Source of the DNA: Saprospirales bacterium
GTDB lineage: Bacteria; Bacteroidota; Bacteroidia; Chitinophagales; Saprospiraceae
Assembly (NCBI GenBank): GCA_024642645.1
Contig: JAHEAS010000109.1
Span: 1 to 8,685, forward strand
DNA: 8,685 nucleotides
Direction: 5' to 3'
The position numbers and the translations under genes are program-made. Every line of letters begins with the position of its first letter. Positions within the stretch are counted from its first letter, which is position 1. The notes beneath the pieces were generated by a model. That model ran no database searches. It was not told the DNA's origin and saw only the letters and a list, made by a program, of their open reading frames with translations. Shown here piece by piece: positions 1 to 5,928 of the stretch.

Positions 1-896
1 CCGGTGGCGGCATCCACCATCTCGGCGATATGCGCCCCACCGACCCGGGAGGCGGTTTCGAGGAAGTAAAACTGGCCGTCTTCCTTGGACTTGATAAACT
101 CCGTGTGCGAGGCGCTGTACCGCATTCCGAAGGCCTTCATCACTGCTTCGTTGTGTTTTAGCAGGGCTTTTTCATCGGCACCGCCATGCTCACAGATGAC
201 GGAGCGGAAGATGCCGCCGCCGTGCGCCACGTCCCACGGCGTGCTGAGGTATTGCGCCACGCTGGTGAAGACCGACTTGCCGTCCACCGTCAGTGTGTCC
301 ACGTGGAAGATGTCGCCGGGGCGGTACTGCTCGGCGAGGTGGAAGTGTCGGTCTTCGCCCAGTTCATGCAAGACCTTCCAAAGTTCGTCGGCGCTGTTGA
401 CCTTACGGATGCCCTTCGCTGCCGCCTCGAAACGGGGCTTCACCATGTAAGGTGGTTTAACCCGCTCGGTGAACTGCCGCACCTCATCATCATTGAAAAG
501 CGCCGTGAATGCTGGCACATTGATACCAGCTTCGGCTGCTTTTATGCGCATGGCCAGCTTGTCCCGAAAGTGTCGGGCGGTGGTTTGGCCCATGCCAGGT
601 ATGCGAAAATGCTCTCGAAGTTCGGCAGCCTCTTCTACGTCGAAGTCGTCGAGCGCCACGATGCGGTCCACTTTGTTGGAGCGCATGAAATGGGCTAGCC
701 CAGCGATGAAATGCTCCATGTTCCAAGTACCGTGTTCCACTTCATCCATGAAGAAAATATCGTCAATGACGTCACGGGGCCAAGGGTCTTGTTCCGTTTC
801 TTTAGCGGTGATAAGGAAGACCTTGTTGCCTTCGGCCTTGCAGTAGCGGAGGAATTCGGTGCCTTTAAATTCGCAGGAGATGCAGAGGAATGTCAT
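1..896 (-). CDS. ATP-grasp domain protein, C-terminus cut off by window edge
   Basis: The gene reads leftward from an ATG at 896 and stays open to base 1, giving 298 codons without the C-terminus. ATP-grasp enzymes use ATP to activate a carboxylate as an acyl-phosphate and join it to an amine or thiol. The substrate cannot be read here. Residues 1-100 look like the N-terminal Rossmann-like preATP-grasp domain (MTFLCISCEF start, VDRIVALDDFD near 76-86). PPYMVKPRFEAAAKGIRKV (148-166) fits the ATP-binding lysine strand and flexible loop. EQYRPGDIFHVDTLTVDGK (189-207) fits the central sheet. FLETASRVGGAHIAEMV (278-294) fits the metal-binding E-x-N-x-R region, but Ala282 stands where Asn is usual. 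No other ATG lies close upstream, so this start is favoured, although no strong ribosome site precedes it. The terminator at 1022-1067 separates it from the gene before it. Family assignment is firm; a specific function is not. Confidence 0.85.
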   Translation of the reverse strand, partial: MTFLCISCEFKGTEFLRYCKAEGNKVFLITAKETEQDPWPRDVIDDIFFMDEVEHGTWNMEHFIAGLAHFMRSNKVDRIVALDDFDVEEAAELREHFRIPGMGQTTARHFRDKLAMRIKAAEAGINVPAFTALFNDDEVRQFTERVKPPYMVKPRFEAAAKGIRKVNSADELWKVLHELGEDRHFHLAEQYRPGDIFHVDTLTVDGKSVFTSVAQYLSTPWDVAHGGGIFRSVICEHGGADEKALLKHNEAVMKAFGMRYSASHTEFIKSKEDGQFYFLETASRVGGAHIAEMVDAAT

Positions 897-1021
897 TCGA
901 GATAGATTTATGGTAATTGAAAGCTGGTCAAACTTGGCTTGGGCAAATTCAGTCGGGGCAAAATAGGGAGAAAACCAAACCGCTCCACTTTTTTTCAAAT
1001 ATTGGTCACAGAGAATTAAAT

Positions 1022-1067
1022 AAAAAAGGTGCAAAACAATTGATAATCAATGCTTTGCACCTTTTTT
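1022..1067 (-). terminator. Intrinsic terminator, symmetrical hairpin with A and T tracts
   Basis: The perfect 14-base arms AAAAAAGGTGCAAA (1022-1035) and TTTGCACCTTTTTT (1054-1067) enclose 18 bases. Inside the loop lies a second inverted repeat, ATTGAT/ATCAAT (1039-1044 and 1046-1051). Read on the minus strand, the hairpin is followed by six T. It starts 31 bases after the stop of the exported coiled-coil gene, which it probably terminates. The plus strand also ends in a T tract, so it could work in both directions, but no plus-strand gene reads into it here. Confidence 0.85.
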
Positions 1068-1097
1068 CTATTTTTTAAGAAGGCTGACTTAACTGGT

Positions 1098-1829
1098 CTA
1101 TTGTTTTTTCATCTCCGAAAGCCGCCTTTTGATTTCTTCCACAAGCTGACTTTGCAGGTCAATCTTCTGGGTGGCATCAGCCTGCTGTTCTTCGTTTTTT
1201 ACGATGTTTTCCTTGGCCTGTTCGATTTTCTTTTCAGCATCTTCGATGTCCTTATGGTAGCCATTGTTCTGACGCTGGAGTTTGTCCATATCGTTCTTGT
1301 AGGACTTGAGCCTTTTTTCGGCATCATCCAATTCGTTTTTTGTGTTTTCCACTTTCACCTCATGGGCAAATTTCAGGAGCATGTCTTCTGCCTCTCGGTA
1401 CTGTTGCTTTCGGCTTCCATCAAGGTATTCGTCGCCGAGGTCGTACCAAGTGAGCAGTTCGACATAGCCGTCCATGTTGATGGTGGTGCGGGAATAAATG
1501 GTCAGCGTATTCACCCCGCCAATGCCGACGATGGAGGCACCGGTGGTTACGTCTTCTTTACCACCCCTGACACCTTTGGTTTTGCCGCCGTAATCTTTCA
1601 TGAAGTCTTTCCACGTTTTTTCAACGAGCTTTTCGCTGGTAACTTCGAGGATGACGATGAGGGCGTTGTTCGTGCCGTTTACCATGTTTTCTTCGCTTTC
1701 GTACACCTTGCTGGTGAAGGATGGCTGATTCTTTTGGGTGCCTATCGGCTCCATATCCACCACTTGACTGAAAACGTTGGAACTAAAAATTGCGAAGCAA
1801 AAGGAAAGAAATAGGGGAAGAGTTTTCAT
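1098..1829 (-). CDS. Exported coiled-coil protein of unknown function
   Basis: This 243-residue protein is not assigned to a named family. The ATG at 1829 is chosen because it begins a clear Sec signal peptide: MKT, a hydrophobic stretch from 4 to 16, then NVFSQ with likely cleavage after Ser21. The open frame continues upstream to 1973, but that extension is polar and would hide the signal. Residues 22-155 form a compact, probably mixed alpha/beta domain with conserved-looking segments LVEKTWKDFMKDYGGKTKG (68-86) and YVELLTWYDLGDEYL (122-136). Residues 158-243 are rich in Glu, Lys, Gln and Asp with hydrophobic residues at heptad spacing, which indicates a long coiled coil. From memory, similar exported proteins occur in other Bacteroidota as hypothetical proteins; I could not check this. 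There is no membrane segment after the signal and no lipobox, so a periplasmic location is inferred. It is divergent from the glycosyltransferase and has its own terminator. Confidence 0.85.
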   Translation of the reverse strand: MKTLPLFLSFCFAIFSSNVFSQVVDMEPIGTQKNQPSFTSKVYESEENMVNGTNNALIVILEVTSEKLVEKTWKDFMKDYGGKTKGVRGGKEDVTTGASIVGIGGVNTLTIYSRTTINMDGYVELLTWYDLGDEYLDGSRKQQYREAEDMLLKFAHEVKVENTKNELDDAEKRLKSYKNDMDKLQRQNNGYHKDIEDAEKKIEQAKENIVKNEEQQADATQKIDLQSQLVEEIKRRLSEMKKQ

Positions 1830-1903
1830 GATTTGAAATTTTGTGATGTTTGATTTGACTGGTTTTGTGCTATAGCGTCGTGCTAATTTGTCAGAACAAG
1901 CGA

Positions 1904-1911
1904 TACATTTG
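1904..1911 (+). promoter_or_regulatory. Candidate Bacteroidota -7 promoter box (TACATTTG)
   Basis: TACATTTG matches the Bacteroidota -7 consensus TAnnTTTG exactly. It ends seven bases before the first ATG of the glycosyltransferase. A start site a few bases downstream would fall on or next to the ATG at 1919 or 1922, giving a leaderless or nearly leaderless message. The weak point is the -33 element: the nearest TTTG (1887-1890) is only 13 bases upstream, less than the usual spacing of about 19-21. Confidence 0.35.
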
Positions 1912-1918
1912 CGCTGAC

Positions 1919-3463
1919 ATGATGGACAAACCTTGGCACAAATATCTGATATTCGGCCTATACTGTGTGGCAATTTACTTCCCGGTGTTTCTGCACCTCG
2001 ACTGGCAGCTGATGAACAACTGGGACGAATCGCTTTTTGCCATGCGGGCTGCTTATATGTCGGAGGAGGGCCACTACCTGCGTGATTATAGCCTTTGGGT
2101 GGATGGCGGTATGCTCCATCGCAGCACTAAACCTCCCTTTACAACCTGGCTCCAGGTCCTTTCTTTTAAGGCTTTTGGCATCAACGAGTTGGCGTTGCGC
2201 TTACCCATTGCGCTTTGCACGCTGGGCTTGACGATGCTTTTTCCGTGGTTTTCAAGAAAAAAATTGGGGAGTGTTAATCTTGGCTACTGTGCTGGCTTCG
2301 TATTGGTCACCTCGCTGGGTTTTGTGCGGGAGCATGGCAGCCGCACCGGCGACCAAGATGCTGCACTGGCATTTTATATGCTGGCTGGGGCAATGGCATT
2401 CTACAATTATCTGGACGCTACGGAACAACGAAAACGCCACGGCTGGTTGGCAGTTTTTACCATCACAACTATCGCCGCTGTGATGACGAAATATGCCTTC
2501 GGGCTGTTGTTTTTTCCGGCATTTTTGATTTACGCCATTTATAAAAAACAGCTTTGGAGCCTGCTGAAACGAGGCACTACTTGGCTTGCGCTGTTGGCTG
2601 TTGTGGTATCACTGGGCGGTTGGTTGGCTTACATCGAACATCAGTTGCCGGGGTTCGTAGAGCAGGCTTTCCATCATGAAATGACCGACCGATATTCCAC
2701 GGCCTACGCAGGGCATGACCATCCCTTTAATTATTATTTTTTGCGTTTTTGGGAAGATAATTATTTCATGCCATGGTTGCTTTTGCTACCTGTGCCATTG
2801 TTTTTGTTGTTTTCAAAACAGCGTTCCAGCCTTCGGGATTTCAGCCTGTTGATGTTTCTCTGCGTCGTGTTGGAGTTGCTGGTCATTTCGTTCTCAAAAA
2901 CAAAAACCGACCATTACGACATGGTAATTTACCCACCAATGGCCATGCTGGCGGGTGTTGGGCTGTACCAGTTGGGTTTGGCAGCCAGGCAGCTTTGGCA
3001 AGAAAAAAGCCTTCGCCCCGTGGCGCTTGCAGCGGCGATTTTCACCACGATTCTGCTATTCGTGATGCCCTACCGAGCAATCATAAAACGGGTTTACAAA
3101 CCTGAGGCACGTGACCGAACGATGGCTTACGGTTATTTGCTTCAAAAAATACAAGAAAAACAGCCAGACTTCAAGCAGTTCACCATACTTTCCGCTGTTT
3201 ACAATGGGCAAGTTGACTATTACGCTGGATTATTGAAGCGCAAAAAAGGATATAAAATCAAACTCAGCGAGCATCCGAAATTAGTGGAAGTGGGGGACAC
3301 TGTCATAGCTTGCGAGCCTCAAATGCTCGATACGCTGAAGGTGCGCTACGAGCTCAATATCATTGAGACCGAGGGACGGTGCATTTTGGCGATAGCCACG
3401 GGGAAGAAGGAAGCTATATTTGAAAATGGAGAATTGAGAATTGAAAGCGGGAGTGGAAAATAA
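1919..3463 (+). CDS. ArnT/PMT-like membrane glycosyltransferase (GT39/GT83 type)
   Basis: This is a 514-residue integral membrane protein of the PMT_2/ArnT superfamily, which moves a sugar from a polyprenyl-phosphate carrier to lipid, glycan or protein acceptors outside the inner membrane. After the first membrane helix (about 8-26), the periplasmic loop carries the expected acidic pair in NNWDESLF (Asp36-Glu37), followed by HRSTKPPFTTWLQ (67-79). SRTGDQDA (141-148) and SKTKTDHYDMVIYPP (326-340) also match family motifs. About eleven membrane segments run to residue 385, followed by a soluble C-terminal domain (390-514). The start is one of two adjacent ATG codons (1919 or 1922). A TTG at 1865 is also in frame, but would add a Cys-rich polar leader. 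The last residues, FENGELRIESGSGK, are encoded by a repeat arm and probably are not ancestral. Donor and acceptor are unknown; no other glycan gene lies nearby. Confidence 0.9.
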   Translation: MMDKPWHKYLIFGLYCVAIYFPVFLHLDWQLMNNWDESLFAMRAAYMSEEGHYLRDYSLWVDGGMLHRSTKPPFTTWLQVLSFKAFGINELALRLPIALCTLGLTMLFPWFSRKKLGSVNLGYCAGFVLVTSLGFVREHGSRTGDQDAALAFYMLAGAMAFYNYLDATEQRKRHGWLAVFTITTIAAVMTKYAFGLLFFPAFLIYAIYKKQLWSLLKRGTTWLALLAVVVSLGGWLAYIEHQLPGFVEQAFHHEMTDRYSTAYAGHDHPFNYYFLRFWEDNYFMPWLLLLPVPLFLLFSKQRSSLRDFSLLMFLCVVLELLVISFSKTKTDHYDMVIYPPMAMLAGVGLYQLGLAARQLWQEKSLRPVALAAAIFTTILLFVMPYRAIIKRVYKPEARDRTMAYGYLLQKIQEKQPDFKQFTILSAVYNGQVDYYAGLLKRKKGYKIKLSEHPKLVEVGDTVIACEPQMLDTLKVRYELNIIETEGRCILAIATGKKEAIFENGELRIESGSGK

Positions 3464-3475
3464 TTCTCCATTTTC
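3422..3475. repeat. Inverted repeat overlapping the glycosyltransferase stop codon
   Basis: GAAAATGGAGAATT (3422-3435) pairs perfectly with AATTCTCCATTTTC (3462-3475), with 26 bases between. The first arm is followed by a partial direct copy, GAGAATTGA (3436-3444). The TAA stop (3461-3463) lies at the edge of the second arm, and the structure fills the space between two convergent genes that end 18 bases apart. It may act as a two-way barrier to transcription, but neither side has a good T tract. The AATGGAGAATTGAGAATTGA-like sequence resembles low-complexity intergenic repeats I recall from Bacteroidota genomes; this was not searched. Confidence 0.7.
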
Positions 3476-3481
3476 CATTAA

Positions 3482-4207
3482 TCAAAGGTCAATATTAGGC
3501 CGTACGTTTTCGCCACTTTCGTAAAATTCGGTGATGATTTTGACGGCCTCCTCTGGTTCGTCCACCACCCAAAACAGGTCGAGGTCGGTGGGATTGACGT
3601 TTTGTTCCCGCTCCAGCATGACCGTTTTTATCCATTGGACCAGTCCTTCCCAGAAGCTTTTTCCGAATAAAATAATGGGTACCCGTTCGATGCGCTTGGT
3701 CTGCACAAGCGTCAACACCTCGAAAATTTCGTCGAGGGTGCCGAAGCCGCCGGGCATCACGACGAAGCCCTGAGCATATTTCACAAACATGACTTTGCGC
3801 ACGAAGAAATAACGGTGCTCCAGGTTTTTGTCGTTGTCGATATATGGGTTGTGGTTTTGCTCAAAAGGCAAGTGGATGTTCAGCCCCACGCTTACACCGC
3901 CGTACAACGATGCGCCCTTGTTGCCGGCCTCCATGATGCCTGGGCCTCCACCCGTGATGACGCCCCAACCTGCTTCCGTGAGCAAGCGGGCAATGTCAAC
4001 TGCTGCTTTGTAATATTGGTTTTCGGGTTTGGTGCGTGCCGAGCCGAAGATGGAAACACAGGGTCCAATTTTGTTAAGCCGCTCAAAACCGTCCACGAAT
4101 TCCGAAACCACTTTGAACATCGTCCAAGAGTTTTCGCCTTTAAGTTCGGCCCACTGCTTCATCTGGTGCTTGGCCACGATTGGCACGTTGGTTTGATTGT
4201 CGCTCAT
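3482..4207 (-). CDS. LOG family (TIGR00730) Rossmann-fold nucleotide phosphoribohydrolase
   Basis: This 241-residue cytosolic protein belongs to the LOG/TIGR00730 family, often annotated as cytokinin riboside 5'-monophosphate phosphoribohydrolase. Characterised members cleave the N-glycosidic bond of nucleoside 5'-monophosphates such as AMP or N6-modified AMP to give the free base and ribose 5-phosphate. The family signature PGGFGTLDE is complete (152-160). It is preceded by ITGGGPGIMEAGNKGA (84-99), which binds phosphate, and VRKVMF (136-141), which holds the basic active-site pair. VSIFGSART (51-59) is the first Rossmann strand. The length is somewhat above that of short LOG proteins because of about 45 extra N-terminal residues and an insert around 113-130. 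The start MSDNQTNV has no upstream ATG competitor that I can support. The gene is convergent with the glycosyltransferase and isolated from the regulator upstream by a terminator. Its physiological substrate in this organism cannot be read. Confidence 0.92.
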   Translation of the reverse strand: MSDNQTNVPIVAKHQMKQWAELKGENSWTMFKVVSEFVDGFERLNKIGPCVSIFGSARTKPENQYYKAAVDIARLLTEAGWGVITGGGPGIMEAGNKGASLYGGVSVGLNIHLPFEQNHNPYIDNDKNLEHRYFFVRKVMFVKYAQGFVVMPGGFGTLDEIFEVLTLVQTKRIERVPIILFGKSFWEGLVQWIKTVMLEREQNVNPTDLDLFWVVDEPEEAVKIITEFYESGENVRPNIDL

Positions 4208-4290
4208 TTTATGAAAGTAAAAAATTCAAAATAAAGGGTTTGTTGAAAGCCGAGTTGGGCTTTTTCGCTGCAAAGAAATTGTTTTTAATG

Positions 4291-4328
4291 AAAAAAGCCT
4301 GCCGGAATTTGCTTCCAGCAGGCTTTTC
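4291..4328 (-). terminator. Intrinsic terminator downstream of the sigma-54 regulator
   Basis: AAAAGCCTGC (4293-4302) pairs with GCAGGCTTTT (4318-4327). The stem continues, after one C/A mismatch, through GGAA (4304-4307) and TTCC (4313-4316), leaving a five-base loop. Read on the minus strand, the GC-rich stem ends in six T. It lies 41 bases after the stop of the sigma-54 regulator and therefore terminates that gene before the LOG gene. Confidence 0.9.
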
Positions 4329-4349
4329 GTCACAGCGATAGTCACACGA

Positions 4350-4365
4350 CTGCCAACTGCCAACT
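4350..4365. repeat. Short tandem repeat CTGCCAA x2
   Basis: CTGCCAA occurs twice in tandem (4350-4363) and is followed by CT, directly downstream of the stop codon of the sigma-54 regulator. It has no coding role. It resembles short ACTGCCAACTGCCAA tracts I recall from Bacteroidota intergenic regions, but two units alone could be chance. Confidence 0.4.
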
Positions 4366-4368
4366 TCA

Positions 4369-5547
4369 TCACTCTGGCCGCTGGAACGGACCGACGTAGT
4401 TCAGTACGTCCTCATCAGTGATTTCGACCCCGCTGAGGATAATGAGGCGCTCAACCACATTGCGGAGCTCCCGGATATTGCCCGTCCAGTTCACGTTTTG
4501 CAAGGCAACAAGTGCTTCTTTCGTGACCTTTTTGGAGGCAATTCCGTATTCGGTACAAATCTGTTCGATAAAATGCTCCACCAGCATCGGGATGTCGCCT
4601 CGGCGATCGTTGAGCGGTGGTACTTCGATGATGATGACGGCGATACGGTGGTAAAGGTCCTCACGGAAACGCTTGGCTTCGATTTCTTCCCGGAGGTCTT
4701 TGTTCGTGGCGGCGAGTACTCGCACGTCCACCTTGATTTCCTTTTCGCCACCGACCCTTGTAATTTTGCTTTCCTGCAATGCACGCAGGACTTTTGCCTG
4801 TGCATCGAGGCTCATGTCTCCAATCTCGTCGAGGAAAATGGTGCCGCCGTTGGCTTGCTCAAACTTGCCAAGGCGTTGTTTGTGGGCTGAGGTAAACGAG
4901 CCTTTTTCATGGCCAAAAAGCTCGCTTTCAATGAGTTCCGAAGGAATAGCGGCGCAGTTCACCTCGATGATGGGGCCTTTTGAGCGGTTGCTTTTTTCAT
5001 GAATCCAGCGGGCCACAAGTTCTTTGCCTGTGCCGTTGGAACCCGTGATAAGCACCCGAGCTTCCGTCGGGGCAATCTTGTCGATGGTCTCTTGGATTTT
5101 CAACATGCTGGCCGACTCGCCAATCATCTCCTGCGTTTTGTAGTGGGAGACTTTTTGCTTCAAAACCTTGGTCTCGGTAATGAGGCTGGACTTGTCGAGG
5201 GCATTGCGCACGGTGATGAGCAAGCGGTTGAGGTCTGGTGGTTTGGAGATGAAGTCAAAAGCACCTTTTTTCACAGCTTCCACCGCCGTATCAATGTTGG
5301 CGTGACCGGAAATCATGACCACTGGGGTGTCCGGTGCCAGGGTTTGGATGCGTTCGAGGGCCTCCATTCCATCCATTTTTGGCATTTTGATGTCCATCAG
5401 GATTACGTCGTACTGCGTTTTTTTCAACTGTACGAGGCACTCCAGCCCATCGCAGGCTTCGTCCACCTTGAACTTCTCGAATTCAAGGATTTCTTTTAGT
5501 GTACGCCGAATGGGTACCTCGTCGTCAACAATTAAAACATGTGCCAT
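4369..5547 (-). CDS. NtrC-type sigma-54 response regulator lacking a C-terminal HTH domain
   Basis: This 392-residue protein has a receiver domain (about 1-120) and a sigma-54 interacting AAA+ domain (about 140-385). The receiver keeps Asp8-Asp9, phosphoacceptor Asp52 in LMDIKMP, Ser80 and Lys102. The AAA+ domain has Walker A GSNGTGKE (169-176), the sigma-54 contact loop as GSFTSA (216-221; classical form GAFTGA), Walker B TIFLDEIGD (236-244), arginine-finger region FREDLYHRI (294-302) and sensor II GNIRELRN (356-363). It should use ATP to open promoter complexes of sigma-54 RNA polymerase when phosphorylated. It ends at VGPFQRPE with no Fis-type helix-turn-helix, where NtrC relatives carry about 60-80 more residues. 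The terminator 41 bases downstream leaves no room for a frameshifted HTH. No partner histidine kinase is present in the window. The ATG at 5547 starts the canonical first receiver strand. Confidence 0.95.
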   Translation of the reverse strand: MAHVLIVDDEVPIRRTLKEILEFEKFKVDEACDGLECLVQLKKTQYDVILMDIKMPKMDGMEALERIQTLAPDTPVVMISGHANIDTAVEAVKKGAFDFISKPPDLNRLLITVRNALDKSSLITETKVLKQKVSHYKTQEMIGESASMLKIQETIDKIAPTEARVLITGSNGTGKELVARWIHEKSNRSKGPIIEVNCAAIPSELIESELFGHEKGSFTSAHKQRLGKFEQANGGTIFLDEIGDMSLDAQAKVLRALQESKITRVGGEKEIKVDVRVLAATNKDLREEIEAKRFREDLYHRIAVIIIEVPPLNDRRGDIPMLVEHFIEQICTEYGIASKKVTKEALVALQNVNWTGNIRELRNVVERLIILSGVEITDEDVLNYVGPFQRPE

Positions 5548-5622
5548 AGTGAGATTATTCTTTAATTATCTTTGGTTTACGTATTTCAATTTTCGTCTAT
5601 TAATACAGCCCATTTTGTACGC

Positions 5623-5630
5623 CAAAGGTA
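5623..5630 (-). promoter_or_regulatory. Candidate Bacteroidota -7 promoter box (TACCTTTG)
   Basis: On the minus strand, 5630-5623 reads TACCTTTG, an exact match to TAnnTTTG. It would start transcription about 65-70 bases upstream of the ATG of the sigma-54 regulator, which is a normal leader. The nearest upstream TTTG is 12 bases away on the same strand, too close for a standard -33 element, so the match is partial. Confidence 0.4.
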
Positions 5631-5841
5631 GGCATTTGGTTGCAAACCATTTTTAATACGTTGCGCCAACTGCTCAAAAATTCGGGCATTGCGCTGTGTT
5701 CTGCTGTAAAAAGAAACTCGGTGAAAAGGAACTTGGGTGTTCTTTAACTTGAGGAGGAATGACGATGGGTGAGCTTTCGAAATTTTCTTGATGAGCAAAG
5801 ATAGTAATAATTGTCAATTGTTGTAAAAAGTAAAAAAGAAA

Positions 5842-5871
5842 AGCCACTCCCGGTTTTGCGCAGGAGTGGCT
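5842..5871 (-). terminator. Intrinsic terminator of the DUF2807 lipoprotein gene
   Basis: AGCCACTCC (5842-5850) pairs perfectly with GGAGTGGCT (5863-5871) across a 12-base loop. On the minus strand the stem is followed by TTTCTTTTTT. It lies about 57 bases beyond the stop of the DUF2807 lipoprotein gene and ends that transcript before the sigma-54 regulator. Confidence 0.88.
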
Positions 5872-5928
5872 CATAATTAAATGTAATGAAAACTTGACGG
5901 TATTAATAGCGAATGCCGAATGATAGAC

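Larger units (their letters stand above)
5548..5928. other. 381-base intergenic region with a promoter candidate and a terminator
   Basis: This gap contains a candidate -7 box for the sigma-54 regulator (5623-5630) and the terminator of the DUF2807 gene (5842-5871). The open frames on the minus strand here, of up to 70 codons, begin with non-ATG codons, overlap the promoter candidate, have no recognisable domain and are not called as genes. I see no tRNA or structured RNA between 5631 and 5841. Confidence 0.6.

Noticed and set aside
85..846. Long plus-strand open frames over the left end
   Set aside because: They are shadows of the ATP-grasp gene on the minus strand; their translations are low in normal protein character and rich in Ser, Arg and Cys.
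1865..1918. Upstream TTG start for the glycosyltransferase
   Set aside because: The added residues are polar and Cys-containing, and they overlap the promoter candidate. The ATG at 1919 gives the usual short cytoplasmic tail before the first membrane helix.
1830..1973. Longer start for the exported coiled-coil protein (48 extra residues)
   Set aside because: It would bury a clear signal peptide and overlap the start of the divergent gene.
5586..5798. Open frame of 70 codons on the minus strand upstream of the sigma-54 regulator
   Set aside because: It begins with TTG, overlaps the candidate promoter, has a composition unlike a folded protein and shows no recognisable domain.
5750..5827. Plus-strand GGAGGA followed by a short ATG frame of 8 codons and an overlapping 11-codon frame (TGATG junction)
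   Set aside because: It looks like a translated leader, but there is no plus-strand gene downstream for it to control, and Shine-Dalgarno use is weak elsewhere in the window. Probably chance.
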